Positions 43,915 to 52,796 of a stretch of 64,000 nt of DNA are shown here, one piece after another. The stretch comes from Pseudomonas sputi (GTDB taxonomy: Bacteria > Pseudomonadota > Gammaproteobacteria > Pseudomonadales > Pseudomonadaceae): contig NZ_BQHI01000005.1 of NCBI RefSeq assembly GCF_021603585.1, positions 310,001-374,000 of the forward strand. Reading direction: 5' to 3'. Position 1 is the stretch's first letter. Each line of letters begins with the position of its first letter. The notes below the pieces were generated by a model. It did no database searches. It was not told the DNA's origin and saw nothing but the letters and a program-made list of their open reading frames with translations. The position numbers and the translations under genes were made by a program.

Positions 43915-43947
43915 TGATCATTCCCACGCAGAGCGTGGGAATGATCA
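43915..43947. repeat. Intergenic hairpin repeat between binding protein and permease genes
   Basis: TGATCATTCCCACGC and its exact complement form a 15-base-pair stem with a 3-base AGA loop. A relative with the same CCCACGC/GCGTGGG core lies at 46120. Such repeats are frequent between P. fluorescens genes. Sitting after the binding-protein gene, it could stop exonucleases and keep that message in excess. Confidence 0.8.
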
Positions 43948-43971
43948 TTCAGGTTGCGGTGTTCCAACACA

Positions 43972-43995
43972 ACAGAGGCGGTTTGCCGCCTCTGT
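43972..43995 (+). other. Second hairpin upstream of the first permease gene
   Basis: ACAGAGGCGG/CCGCCTCTGT, a perfect 10-base-pair stem with a TTTG loop, 27 bases before the permease ATG. It is not followed by a T tract. Together with the larger hairpin at 43915 it could reduce read-through or translation of the permease genes relative to the binding protein. Confidence 0.6.
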
Positions 43996-44022
43996 AACGA
44001 TCAAAGATTTGCGGAGTACGTC

Positions 44023-45270
44023 ATGGCCATCGCCGTTCCCCTGAACGAGGGCAACAGCCCCACCTTGAAGCAGCGGCTCAAGCACGCCGAGCGGGTCAAC
44101 CGCTGGAAGGCCCAGGCGCTGATCGCGCCGCTGGTGCTGTTTCTGTTGCTGGTGTTCCTGGTGCCGATCGTGGCGCTGCTCTATAAAAGTGTCGGCAACC
44201 CGGAAGTGGTCGCCGGCATGCCGCGCACCGTGACCGCGATTGCCGCGTGGGACGGCCGAGGCCTGCCCGCAGAACCGGTCTACAAAGCCGCCAGCGAAGA
44301 CCTCGCCGAAGCACGGAAAAACCAGACCCTGGGCGATCTGTCCAAGCGCCTGAACATGGAGTTGGCCGGCTATCGTAGCCTGCTGACCAAAACCGCCCGC
44401 TCGCTGCCCTTCGCCAGCGAACCGGCCTCTTATAAAGAAGCGCTGGAAGGCCTCGATGAGCGTTGGGGCGATCCGGCCTACTGGCAAGCGGTGAAGCGCA
44501 ACACCAGCACCATCACCCCGTTCTATCTGCTGGCGGCGGTGGATCATCGCATCGACGACCTTGGCGAAATTGCTCCGGCCACCCCGGATCAGGCGATCTA
44601 CCTCGACATCTTCGCCCGGACCTTCTGGATGGGCCTGGTCATTACCGTGATCTGCCTGGTGCTGGCCTATCCGCTGGCGTACCTGCTGGCCAACCTGCCG
44701 TCGCGTCAAAGCAACTTGCTGATGATTCTGGTGCTGCTGCCGTTCTGGACTTCGATTCTGGTGCGAGTCGCCGCGTGGATCGTGTTGCTGCAATCCGGCG
44801 GATTGATCAACAGCGCGCTGATGGCAATGGGCATCATCGATAAACCGCTGGAACTGGTGTTCAACCGCACCGGGGTCTACATCTCGATGGTGCACATCCT
44901 GCTGCCGTTCATGATCCTGCCGATCTACAGCGTGATGAAAGGCATCTCGCCGACCTACATGCGTGCCGCGATTTCCCTCGGTTGCCACCCGTTCGCCAGT
45001 TTCTGGCGGGTGTACTTCCCGCAGACCTACGCCGGTGTCGGCGCCGGCTGCCTGTTGGTGTTCATCCTCGCCATCGGCTACTACATCACCCCGGCGCTGC
45101 TGGGCAGCCCGAACGATCAGATGGTCAGCTACTTCGTCGCGTTCTACACCAACACCAGCATCAACTGGGGCATGGCCACTGCGCTCGGCGGGCTGTTACT
45201 GCTGGCGACCGTGGTGCTTTATCTGATTTACAGCTGGCTGGTGGGCGCCAGTCGCCTGCGCCTGAGCTAA
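44023..45270 (+). CDS. ABC transporter permease (PotB-like) with a large periplasmic insert
   Basis: Inner-membrane permease of 415 residues. After the first helix (LIAPLVLFLLLVFLVPIVAL) comes a hydrophilic stretch of about 130 residues before the second helix (FWMGLVITVICLVLAYPLAY). Classical PotB proteins of about 280 residues have no such segment. The EAA loop region is at GISPTYMRAAISLGCHPF. ATG 44023 was chosen because upstream codons fall in the hairpin-rich gap. It is followed by the second permease after 12 bases. Confidence 0.9.
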   Translation: MAIAVPLNEGNSPTLKQRLKHAERVNRWKAQALIAPLVLFLLLVFLVPIVALLYKSVGNPEVVAGMPRTVTAIAAWDGRGLPAEPVYKAASEDLAEARKNQTLGDLSKRLNMELAGYRSLLTKTARSLPFASEPASYKEALEGLDERWGDPAYWQAVKRNTSTITPFYLLAAVDHRIDDLGEIAPATPDQAIYLDIFARTFWMGLVITVICLVLAYPLAYLLANLPSRQSNLLMILVLLPFWTSILVRVAAWIVLLQSGGLINSALMAMGIIDKPLELVFNRTGVYISMVHILLPFMILPIYSVMKGISPTYMRAAISLGCHPFASFWRVYFPQTYAGVGAGCLLVFILAIGYYITPALLGSPNDQMVSYFVAFYTNTSINWGMATALGGLLLLATVVLYLIYSWLVGASRLRLS

Positions 45271-45282
45271 GGGGAATTTGAA

Positions 45283-46107
45283 ATGCTGAGTCCTTATATG
45301 TCGCCCGTCGAGCGGGTGTGGTTCTACAGCTTGCGGATACTCTGCGGCTTGATCCTGTTGTTCCTGATCCTGCCGGTGCTGGTGATCGTGCCGCTGTCGT
45401 TCAACTCGGGCAGTTTCCTGGTGTACCCGCTGCAAGGTTTTTCGCTGCAGTGGTATCAGGACTTCTTCGCCTCGGCGGAATGGATGCGCGCGTTGAAGAA
45501 CAGCATCATCGTCGCCCCGGCCGCGACCGTGCTGGCCATGGTGTTCGGCACACTGGCGGCCATCGGCCTGACCCGTGGCGATTTCCCCGGCAAGCCGCTG
45601 GTGATGGCGCTGGTGATTTCGCCGATGGTGGTGCCGGTGGTGATCATCGGTGTGGCCAGTTACCTGTTCTTCGCGCCGCTGGGCCTGGGTAACAGTTTCT
45701 TCTCGCTGATCGTCGTACACGCGGTGCTCGGCGTGCCATTCGTGATCATCACGGTGTCGGCGACGCTGCAGGGCTTCAACCACAATCTGGTGCGCGCGGC
45801 GGCCAGCCTCGGCGCTTCGCCATTGACCACGTTTCGCCGGGTGACTCTGCCGCTGATTGCGCCGGGGGTGATTTCCGGGGCGCTGTTTGCCTTTGCGACC
45901 TCGTTCGATGAAGTGGTGGTGACGCTGTTTCTCGCAGGTCCCGAGCAGGCGACGTTGCCACGGCAGATGTTCAGCGGGATTCGCGAGAACCTGAGCCCGA
46001 CGATTGCGGCGGCGGCGACGTTGTTGATTGCCTTCTCGGTGATCCTGCTGCTGACGCTGGAGTGGTTGCGTGGGCGGAGTGAGAAGCTGCGTACTGCTCA
46101 GGTCTGA
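45283..46107 (+). CDS. ABC transporter permease (PotC-like)
   Basis: Second inner-membrane permease, 274 residues, normal PotC size. About six helices are visible, with the EAA-type loop at NLVRAAASLGASPLTTFRRVTLPLI. An N-terminal SPVERVWFYSLRILCG precedes the first helix. It ends the importer operon, and a hairpin repeat follows 12 bases on. Confidence 0.92.
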   Translation: MLSPYMSPVERVWFYSLRILCGLILLFLILPVLVIVPLSFNSGSFLVYPLQGFSLQWYQDFFASAEWMRALKNSIIVAPAATVLAMVFGTLAAIGLTRGDFPGKPLVMALVISPMVVPVVIIGVASYLFFAPLGLGNSFFSLIVVHAVLGVPFVIITVSATLQGFNHNLVRAAASLGASPLTTFRRVTLPLIAPGVISGALFAFATSFDEVVVTLFLAGPEQATLPRQMFSGIRENLSPTIAAAATLLIAFSVILLLTLEWLRGRSEKLRTAQV

Positions 46108-46119
46108 ACCACGCCCGAT

Positions 46120-46148
46120 ATTGCTCCCACGCTCCGCGTGGGAGCAAT
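46120..46148. repeat. Intergenic hairpin repeat after the importer operon
   Basis: ATTGCTCCCACGC/GCGTGGGAGCAAT, a 13-base-pair perfect stem with a TCC loop. The CCCACGC core is shared with the repeat at 43915. It lacks a T tract but would act as a 3' stability or termination structure. Confidence 0.75.
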
Positions 46149-46161
46149 CAGTGTGCAGGCA

Positions 46162-46182
46162 GTCATTCATGCGCTGAATGAC
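46162..46182 (+). promoter_or_regulatory. Inverted repeat upstream of the alcohol dehydrogenase gene
   Basis: GTCATTCA-TGCGC-TGAATGAC, a perfect 8-5-8 inverted repeat 65 bases before the dehydrogenase ATG. Its spacing suits a dimeric regulator site. No regulator gene is adjacent. Confidence 0.4.
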
Positions 46183-46246
46183 AGACAACCCGAATTCCCC
46201 GACTACGCTTGTGCTCAGCTCCCCCATCTATAAGAGGCTGCGCACG

Positions 46247-47395
46247 ATGAGTCTTTCCTCGTTCAAGATCGCTCACAAACTGATCACCGGCGCCGGGGCC
46301 ATCGAGCAACTGGCGGCCGAGCTCACGCGGCTGGACATCGACAACCCGCTGATCGTCACCGATGCCGCGCTGGTCAAGTCCGGCACGGTGGAACTGGCGC
46401 TGGCGCAGATCGGCGAGCGCGAGTACGAAATCTTCGACCGGGTGCTGCCCGATCCGGAAATCGCCATCGTCGAAGACTGCATGCGCGTCTACCGAGAGGG
46501 CGGTCACGACGGGCTGATCGGCCTCGGTGGCGGCAGTGCCATCGACATCGCCAAGAGCGTTGCGGCGTACGCCGGTTATCACGGCGCTCTCGAAGATCTG
46601 TTCGGCGTCGATCAGGTGCCGCGCAAGGGGCCGCCGCTGATTGCCATCCCGACCACGGCCGGCACCGGGTCGGAGGTGACCAATGTGGCGATCCTCTCGG
46701 ACAAGGTCGCCCAACTGAAGAAGGGTATTGTCAGCGATTACCTGTTGCCGGACGTGGCGCTGGTCAGCCCGCAAATGACCCTGACCTGTCCGCGCAGTGT
46801 CACCGCCGCCAGTGGCGTCGATGCCCTGGTGCATGCCATCGAGTCCTATCTGTCGCTGAATGCCTCGCCGATCACCGATTCGCTGGCCATTGGTGCGATC
46901 AAGTTGATCGCCCGATCCTTGCCCAAGGCGTACGCCAACCCGTCCAACCTGCAGGCCCGGGAAGATATGGCCACCGCCAGCCTGATGGCCGGCATGGCGT
47001 TCGGCAATGCCGGGGTCGGCGCGGTGCATGCGCTGGCGTATCCGCTGGGCGGGCGTTTCAACATTGCTCACGGCGTCAGCAATGCGTTGCTGCTGCCGTA
47101 TGTCATGACCTGGAACAAGATGGCCTGTGTCGAGCGGATGCAGGATATCGCCGAAGCCATGGGGGTGAAGACCGCTCATCTGAGTCTCAATGCAGCCGCC
47201 GACAGCGCCGTCGCGGCAATGACCGAACTGTGCGCGGCGGTGGAGATCCCGTTGGGTCTGCGCAGTTTCGGCGTGCCTGAAGAAGCGATCCCGGCCATGG
47301 CGCTAGAGGCCGCTGGCATCGAGCGCCTGATGCGCAACAACCCGCGTAAGCTCAGCGCTGCCGATATCGAGAAGATCTACCGGGCGGCGTATTGA
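46247..47395 (+). CDS. Iron-containing alcohol dehydrogenase
   Basis: Group III metal-dependent alcohol dehydrogenase of 382 residues. The nucleotide-binding GLGGGSAIDIAKS lies near residue 95. Metal-binding histidines appear in GVGAVHALAYPLGGRFNIAHG. ATG 46247 was chosen (MSLSSFKIAHKLITGAG); an earlier in-frame ATG lies within the inverted repeat. The substrate is not evident; homologues oxidise short-chain or amino alcohols. It is separate from the importer operon, but a link to amine or amino-alcohol use is possible. Confidence 0.88.
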   Translation: MSLSSFKIAHKLITGAGAIEQLAAELTRLDIDNPLIVTDAALVKSGTVELALAQIGEREYEIFDRVLPDPEIAIVEDCMRVYREGGHDGLIGLGGGSAIDIAKSVAAYAGYHGALEDLFGVDQVPRKGPPLIAIPTTAGTGSEVTNVAILSDKVAQLKKGIVSDYLLPDVALVSPQMTLTCPRSVTAASGVDALVHAIESYLSLNASPITDSLAIGAIKLIARSLPKAYANPSNLQAREDMATASLMAGMAFGNAGVGAVHALAYPLGGRFNIAHGVSNALLLPYVMTWNKMACVERMQDIAEAMGVKTAHLSLNAAADSAVAAMTELCAAVEIPLGLRSFGVPEEAIPAMALEAAGIERLMRNNPRKLSAADIEKIYRAAY

Positions 47396-47509
47396 GAACC
47401 TGCCGGTCATCGGTCATGGCACAACCCAATCATCGCGGTCACGGTGCGCGCGCGGAAACTTGAGGTATACAATGCGCGCCATCGTGATTTAGCTCAGAAA
47501 AGGTGCGTC

Positions 47510-48184
47510 ATGCAGCCCTTCGTTATTGCTCCGTCGATTCTTTCCGCCGACTTCGCCCGCCTGGGCGAGGAAGTGGACAACGTTCTGGCCGCCGGTGCCG
47601 ACTTCGTCCACTTCGATGTCATGGACAACCACTACGTGCCGAACCTGACCATCGGCCCGATGGTCTGCGCCGCGCTGCGCAAGTACGGCATCACCGCGCC
47701 GATCGACGCGCACCTGATGGTCAGCCCGGTGGATCGCATCGTCGGCGACTTCATCGAGGCCGGCGCTACCTACATCACCTTCCACCCGGAAGCCACGCTG
47801 CACGTCGATCGTTCGCTGCAACTGATCCGTGAAGGCGGCTGCAAATCCGGCCTGGTGTTCAACCCGGCGACCCCGCTGGACGTGCTCAAGTACGTGATCG
47901 ACAAGGTCGACATGGTCTTGCTGATGAGCGTCAACCCGGGCTTCGGCGGGCAGAAGTTCATCCCCGGCACCCTCGACAAGCTGCGTGAAGCGCGGGCGAT
48001 CATCGATGCCTCGGGCCGTGACATCCGCCTGGAAATCGACGGCGGCGTCAACGTCAACAACATCCGCGAAATCGCCGCTGCCGGTGCCGACACCTTTGTC
48101 GCCGGTTCGGCGATCTTCAATGCGCCGAACTATCAGGAAGTCATCGACAAGATGCGTTCCGAACTGGCGCTGGCTCGCCCATGA
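47510..48184 (+). CDS. rpe: Ribulose-phosphate 3-epimerase
   Basis: TIM-barrel epimerase of 224 residues interconverting ribulose-5-P and xylulose-5-P. It begins [21 protein letters not shown]. Metal ligands lie in [13 protein letters not shown] and DAHLMV, the phosphate site in [10 protein letters not shown], and DGGVNVNN follows. It overlaps gph by four bases, the same coupling known in other gamma-proteobacteria. Confidence 0.97.
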   Translation: MQPFVIAPSILSADFARLGEEVDNVLAAGADFVHFDVMDNHYVPNLTIGPMVCAALRKYGITAPIDAHLMVSPVDRIVGDFIEAGATYITFHPEATLHVDRSLQLIREGGCKSGLVFNPATPLDVLKYVIDKVDMVLLMSVNPGFGGQKFIPGTLDKLREARAIIDASGRDIRLEIDGGVNVNNIREIAAAGADTFVAGSAIFNAPNYQEVIDKMRSELALARP

Positions 48185-48999
48185 GCGGCTTTGAGCAGTT
48201 GTTCCCGGGGCAACTGCCGCGGTTGGTGATGTTCGATCTGGATGGCACGCTGATCGATTCGGTCCCCGACCTGGCGGCGGCTGTGGATAACATGCTGCTC
48301 TCCCTCGGGCGCAAGCCTGCCGGTATCGAGTCGGTGCGCGAGTGGGTCGGCAACGGCGCGCCGGTGCTGGTGCGCCGCGCGTTGGCTGGCGGCATCGACC
48401 ACTCCTCCGTGGATGATGTGGAGGCCGAGCATGCGCTGGAGGTTTTCATGGAGGCTTACGGCGCCAGCCATGAGCTGACCGTGATCTATCCCGGCGTGCG
48501 CGACACCCTCAAATGGCTGCACAAGCAGGGCGTGGCCATGGCGCTGATCACCAACAAGCCGGAGCGCTTCGTTGCGCCGTTGCTGGATCAGATGAAGATC
48601 GGCCGCTACTTCAAATGGATCATCGGCGGCGACACCCTGCCGCAGAAGAAGCCTGACCCGGCAGCGCTGTTCTTCGTGATGAAAATGTCCGGAATCCCGG
48701 CTTCGCAATCGTTGTTCGTCGGTGATTCGCGCAGCGATGTGCTGGCGGCGAAGGCGGCGGGGGTCAAGTGCGTCGGGCTCAGTTATGGCTACAACCATGG
48801 CCGGCCGATTGCCGAGGAGTCTCCGGCGCTGGTGATCGACGATCTGCGCAAGCTAATTCCCGGTTGCCTGGATACGGCCGCTGAGATAACGTTGCCCGAC
48901 GCTTCTCAATCCCCTTCTGGAAACGCCATCGTGGTGGTCACCCGCAAACTCTGGATGAAAGTCATCAAGGCCCTGGCCCGCTGGCGTTGGCGCGCCTGA
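48181..48999 (+). CDS. gph: Phosphoglycolate phosphatase Gph
   Basis: HAD-family phosphatase of 272 residues, removing 2-phosphoglycolate formed in DNA repair. The nucleophile motif FDLDGTLID has Asp19/Asp21; [20 protein letters not shown] and VGDSRSDV follow. After the HAD domain comes a tail of about 45 residues ending [14 protein letters not shown]. That tail repeats in a separate leader frame before trpG, so the 3' end of gph probably doubles as the trpE attenuation leader. Confidence 0.94.
   Translation: MSGFEQLFPGQLPRLVMFDLDGTLIDSVPDLAAAVDNMLLSLGRKPAGIESVREWVGNGAPVLVRRALAGGIDHSSVDDVEAEHALEVFMEAYGASHELTVIYPGVRDTLKWLHKQGVAMALITNKPERFVAPLLDQMKIGRYFKWIIGGDTLPQKKPDPAALFFVMKMSGIPASQSLFVGDSRSDVLAAKAAGVKCVGLSYGYNHGRPIAEESPALVIDDLRKLIPGCLDTAAEITLPDASQSPSGNAIVVVTRKLWMKVIKALARWRWRA
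48931..48999 (+). promoter_or_regulatory. Putative trpE attenuation leader embedded in the gph 3' end
   Basis: In the gph frame, the last codons include CTC-TGG-ATG and a tail with two Trp codons, CGC TGG CGT TGG CGC GCC TGA. A GTG at 48931 (GGAA about 9 bases upstream) or an ATG at 48955 could start a separate peptide of 22 or 14 residues. Over 54 bases it closely matches the leader before trpG. It lies 71 bases before trpE. Ribosome stalling at the Trp codons when tryptophan is low is the expected role. Confidence 0.75.
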
Positions 49000-49009
49000 C
49001 TTGTTCCTG

Positions 49010-49023
49010 GCCGGCCTGCCGGC
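49010..49023 (+). other. Small GC hairpin between the leader and trpE
   Basis: GCCGG-CCTG-CCGGC, 5 base pairs. Its 3' arm overlaps GGCGCG (49021-49026), which can instead pair with CGCGCC in the leader's last codons (48991-48996). The two pairings exclude each other, as expected for attenuation. No strong T tract follows (GCGTTTG), so a standard terminator is not seen. Confidence 0.45.
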
Positions 49024-49070
49024 GCGTTTGCTCACCTGACTGATTTGCCCCTCACACCACGAGGCACCCT

Positions 49071-50549
49071 ATGATCCGCGAAGAATTCCTGCGTCTGGCC
49101 GCTGACGGCTACAACCGCATTCCGTTGGCCTGCGAAACCCTGGCCGACTTCGACACGCCGCTGTCGATCTACCTGAAACTGGCCGACCAGCCCAACTCCT
49201 ACCTGCTCGAATCGGTGCAGGGCGGCGAGAAATGGGGCCGTTACTCGATCATCGGCCTGCCGTGCCGCACGGTGCTGCGGGTTCATGACCATCACGTCAG
49301 CATCACCGTCGACGGCGTCGAAACCGAAAGCCATGACGTTGAAGACCCGCTGGCCTTCGTCGAAACCTTCAAGGCCCGCTACAACGTGCCGACCATCGCG
49401 GGTCTGCCGCGCTTCAACGGCGGTCTGGTGGGTTACTTCGGTTATGACTGCGTGCGCTATGTAGAGAAGCGCCTCGGCAAGTGCCCGAATCCGGATCCGC
49501 TGGGTGTGCCGGACATTCTGTTGATGGTTTCCGATGCGGTGGTGGTGTTCGACAACCTCGCCGGCAAGATGCATGCGATCGTGCTGGCCGACCCGGCGCA
49601 GGCCGATGCCTACGAGCAGGGCCAGGCGCAATTGCAGCAACTGCTGGAAAAACTGCGTCAGCCGATCACCCCGCGCCGTGGCCTGGATTTCAGCAAGCAG
49701 CAGGCGGCCGAACCGGTGTTCCGCTCCAGTTTCACCCAGGACGACTACGAAAAAGCCGTCGATACCATCAAGGAATACATCCTCGCCGGTGACTGCATGC
49801 AGGTCGTGCCGTCCCAGCGCATGTCGATCGACTTCAAGGCGGCGCCGATCGATCTGTACCGTGCGCTGCGTTGCTTCAACCCGACGCCGTACATGTACTT
49901 CTTCAACTTCGGCGATTTCCACGTCGTCGGCAGTTCGCCGGAAGTGCTGGTGCGGGTCGAAGACAACCTGATCACCGTGCGCCCGATTGCCGGCACCCGT
50001 CCTCGCGGGGCGACCGAAGAGGCGGACGTGGCGCTGGAAGAAGACCTGCTGTCGGACGACAAGGAGATCGCCGAGCATCTGATGCTGATCGACCTCGGTC
50101 GCAACGACACCGGTCGCGTTTCGGAGGTCGGCTCGGTGAAACTCACCGAGAAAATGGTCATCGAGCGTTATTCCAACGTGATGCACATCGTGTCCAACGT
50201 GACCGGCCAGTTGAAAGCCGGGCTGACGGCGATGGACGCACTGCGGGCTATCCTGCCGGCGGGCACCTTGTCCGGCGCACCAAAAATCCGCGCGATGGAA
50301 ATCATCGACGAACTGGAACCGGTCAAACGTGGCGTGTATGGCGGCGCGGTCGGCTATTTCGCCTGGAACGGCAACATGGACACCGCCATCGCAATCCGCA
50401 CCGCCGTGATCAAGAACGGCGAACTGCACGTGCAGGCCGGTGGCGGCATCGTCGCCGACTCGGTGCCGGCGCTGGAGTGGGAAGAAACCATCAACAAGCG
50501 CCGGGCGATGTTCCGCGCTGTTGCACTGGCCGAGCAAACCCCGGACTGA
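49071..50549 (+). CDS. trpE: Anthranilate synthase component I TrpE
   Basis: Converts chorismate to anthranilate with the glutamine amidotransferase TrpG. The protein has 492 residues. The tryptophan feedback site includes the N-terminal [17 protein letters not shown]. The catalytic core has [39 protein letters not shown] and [20 protein letters not shown] lies 6 bases before ATG. It is separated from trpGDC by estA, so the pathway is split and both parts carry a leader. Confidence 0.97.
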   Translation: MIREEFLRLAADGYNRIPLACETLADFDTPLSIYLKLADQPNSYLLESVQGGEKWGRYSIIGLPCRTVLRVHDHHVSITVDGVETESHDVEDPLAFVETFKARYNVPTIAGLPRFNGGLVGYFGYDCVRYVEKRLGKCPNPDPLGVPDILLMVSDAVVVFDNLAGKMHAIVLADPAQADAYEQGQAQLQQLLEKLRQPITPRRGLDFSKQQAAEPVFRSSFTQDDYEKAVDTIKEYILAGDCMQVVPSQRMSIDFKAAPIDLYRALRCFNPTPYMYFFNFGDFHVVGSSPEVLVRVEDNLITVRPIAGTRPRGATEEADVALEEDLLSDDKEIAEHLMLIDLGRNDTGRVSEVGSVKLTEKMVIERYSNVMHIVSNVTGQLKAGLTAMDALRAILPAGTLSGAPKIRAMEIIDELEPVKRGVYGGAVGYFAWNGNMDTAIAIRTAVIKNGELHVQAGGGIVADSVPALEWEETINKRRAMFRAVALAEQTPD

Positions 50550-50570
50550 GTGATTGATGATTCAGCCATA

Positions 50571-50608
50571 AAAAAACGCGGCGCCTGTGAGGGCGCCGCT
50601 TTTTTTTA
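50571..50608. terminator. Bidirectional terminator between trpE and estA
   Basis: GCGGCGCC/GGCGCCGC stem with TGTGAG loop, flanked by AAAAAA(C) on one side and TTTTTTTT on the other. The outer CCATAAAA/TTTTATGG bases extend the stem. It serves both convergent genes. Confidence 0.92.
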
Positions 50609-50619
50609 TGGCCTGCGAA

Positions 50620-52530
50620 TCAGAAGTCGAGCGCTACGCCGACGTTGATCCCTTGCTGGGTGAAGTCGTCATCCTTGCGGATGTCGTAGCTGGCGCGCAA
50701 GGCCAGATCCTTGGTGAGGTTGTGGCTCACGCCCAGGTTCAGGCGGTTGAGGTTGGTCTGCGGGGTGTAGCCGGCCAGGGTGTAGCGGTTGTTCGGCAGA
50801 CTGTTGAGGTTCATCGTCACATGCTGGGTGTCGTCGTTGTACTCGCGCTCATGGGCCAGTTCGCCGAACACCTGAGTCTGCGAGGTGATCTGGTACTTGC
50901 CCTGGATCCCGAGGCCGAGACGGCGGGAGATGCGCGACTGGTCATCGAATGTCAGTGCAGTGGAGTCGGCACCGTTTTCCGAGTAACCATCGACTTCAAC
51001 CTTGGCGAAGTCGGCGCTGACGAACGGCGACAGGTGCCATGGACTGCTCGCTTCTGGCGCAATGTCGTAACCCACGCGTCCGCTGAACGCCAGAACATAG
51101 CCGTCGGTATCGCCTTTCTCGCCGCGTTCGTTGACCCCCAGCTGGAATTTGCGTTTGAGGCTGTCGTAATCCAGATGCCCGGCGGTCAAGGCGGCGTCAC
51201 CCCACCAGCGGTTCTGCTGGTACTGGGCGAACGCAGTGCCCAGATAAGTGTTCAGCTTGTAGTCCGAGTCGTTGTCGCCGGCCTCGAGCTTCTGATTGTA
51301 GAAACCGGCCGCCACGCCCACGCGCCAAGCGTCGTTGAGTCGGTAGCTGCCGCCGATGTTGAGGTTGTAACCGTTACCGTCGGCGCTGGCGCCGCTGCGC
51401 TGGCTGTCGAAGTCCTGATGCTGGCCACCGCCGGCGACAATCGCCCGCCATTGGCCAACGGCTTGCCAGTTTTCCCAATCCGCCAGCCACTGGTTGCGCA
51501 GTTCATCCTGATGCGAGCGCAAGGTGCCTTGGGCCATTTGCGGCAGCAGGGTCGCTTCCCATGGTGCGGCCAGCAGCGAGTAAGCGTAATCGGCAATCAG
51601 GCGCTGCCCGGCTTCGGTCGGGTGGACGGCGTCGTTGTAGATCAGCTTGGTCGGGTCCGGGGTGGCGCTGTTGATCCCGTACCGGGCGTTCTCGGTGCAA
51701 CCGCTGCCGCTGAAGCAGGTGCCGACCAGGTTCTGGTCGGTTGCCAGACCGAACTGCGCCGGATTGGCGAATGCCTCTTTGAGCAGAACCGGGACGTTCA
51801 GCGGGATGACGTTGGCATTGACGCTTTGCAACTGGCTGACCAGTTCGGTGTTGAACTGGGCGCTGAGTTGCGAGGTGAAGGCTTGTAGCGGCGAGCCGTT
51901 GATGGCCGGGGTCAGGCCGATGTCCGGCAACAGCCAGACCATGATGTAACGGGCGCCGGCACCTTGCAGTGTCTGTACGCTGTCGACCAGTCGGTCAGCG
52001 GCGGCGTTGGCCTGGGCCAGGCTGGTGACGCGCCCCTGGAGGAAGTCGTTGCCGCCCCCGGTCAGGTAATACAGGGCATTCGGGTCGGCGCGCAAACCGT
52101 TCGACGGCAGATAGCCGGCCCGGGTGCGTTCGCCGGTGGCGGACTGGCTGGTGATCGAGTCGAGAATCTGGTCGGTGCGGTAGCCGCCTACGGCCCAGTT
52201 GTTACCGTCCGGCTGGCCTTGGCCGGCTCGTACCGCAGAGGACGAAGAGGCAGTTTGATCAGGGGTGAAGCCGAGACGGCCGCCGAGCAGTTGTGTCGAG
52301 TTCAACGAGCGCAGTTCACCGCTGCCGTCCAGATAGACCGGGCCGGTACGGTTGGTGTAGCGCTGGGTGGCGCCGGCCGGGCCACCGCTGTCGGTAAAGG
52401 TTCCGGCATCGCTGAGGCTGTCGCCGAAGACCACGAAATTCGAATAAGGATTGGGTGCGGCGTTCGCCTGGGCGCAGGCCATCGCGAGCAGGCATCCGGC
52501 GAGCGGTACAAACAACGTCTGTTTGATCAT
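50620..52530 (-). CDS. estA: GDSL esterase autotransporter EstA
   Basis: Cell-surface esterase of 636 residues. The signal peptide ends ACAQANA. The GDSL passenger carries the nucleophile Ser38 in [12 protein letters not shown], and the block V pair lies in [12 protein letters not shown]. The C-terminal third is an autotransporter beta-barrel ending in the aromatic residue of GVALDF. EstA is known in Pseudomonas for surface hydrolysis of short-chain esters and effects on rhamnolipid and motility. ATG 52530 was chosen over a TTG two codons earlier. It separates trpE from trpGDC. Confidence 0.93.
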   Translation of the reverse strand: MIKQTLFVPLAGCLLAMACAQANAAPNPYSNFVVFGDSLSDAGTFTDSGGPAGATQRYTNRTGPVYLDGSGELRSLNSTQLLGGRLGFTPDQTASSSSAVRAGQGQPDGNNWAVGGYRTDQILDSITSQSATGERTRAGYLPSNGLRADPNALYYLTGGGNDFLQGRVTSLAQANAAADRLVDSVQTLQGAGARYIMVWLLPDIGLTPAINGSPLQAFTSQLSAQFNTELVSQLQSVNANVIPLNVPVLLKEAFANPAQFGLATDQNLVGTCFSGSGCTENARYGINSATPDPTKLIYNDAVHPTEAGQRLIADYAYSLLAAPWEATLLPQMAQGTLRSHQDELRNQWLADWENWQAVGQWRAIVAGGGQHQDFDSQRSGASADGNGYNLNIGGSYRLNDAWRVGVAAGFYNQKLEAGDNDSDYKLNTYLGTAFAQYQQNRWWGDAALTAGHLDYDSLKRKFQLGVNERGEKGDTDGYVLAFSGRVGYDIAPEASSPWHLSPFVSADFAKVEVDGYSENGADSTALTFDDQSRISRRLGLGIQGKYQITSQTQVFGELAHEREYNDDTQHVTMNLNSLPNNRYTLAGYTPQTNLNRLNLGVSHNLTKDLALRASYDIRKDDDFTQQGINVGVALDF

Positions 52531-52686
52531 GAGCAAGTCCGTTTATTTATTGTTGTAGTGAACGAAACGACAGTACCAAAAACTTCCGGCGTTTTGCCAT
52601 CGGTCGTCAACCCTCCCATTGTTTTATCCCCCACGGCCCCGGCCATATTGCACGCTCCGCCCAGCTAAGTTACTGTGCCGAAACGT

Positions 52687-52773
52687 ATGAACGAGACCTT
52701 CCCCGTGTTGATCACCAGCAAACTTCTGGATCAAGTCATCAAGGCACACGCCCGCTGGCGTTGGCGCGCCTGA
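52687..52773 (+). CDS. trpGDC leader peptide (28 residues, Trp-Arg-Trp)
   Basis: ATG frame of 28 codons beginning [14 protein letters not shown] and ending HARWRWRA, with two Trp codons separated by one Arg codon just before the stop. It matches the gph/trpE leader tail closely (GTCATCAAGGC and CGCTGGCGTTGGCGCGCCTGA are identical in both). It lies upstream of trpGDC, and the small hairpin follows 10 bases after the stop. Attenuation of both trpE and trpGDC has been described in P. putida, which supports the reading. Too short for usual gene finders. Confidence 0.78.
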   Translation: MNETFPVLITSKLLDQVIKAHARWRWRA

Positions 52774-52783
52774 ATCTTTTCTG

Positions 52784-52796
52784 CCGGCCCCGCCGG
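52784..52796 (+). other. Small GC hairpin after the trpG leader
   Basis: CCGGC-CCC-GCCGG, 5 base pairs, followed by ATCTGTATCGCTTTGCC with only scattered T residues. It sits at the same distance behind the leader stop as the hairpin upstream of trpE. It might be the core of an attenuator, but a standard terminator is not evident. Confidence 0.45.

Noticed and set aside
43895-46160. Treating the hairpin repeats as an insertion sequence or CRISPR array
   Set aside because: They are single short palindromes without transposase, terminal repeats of an element or regular spacing.
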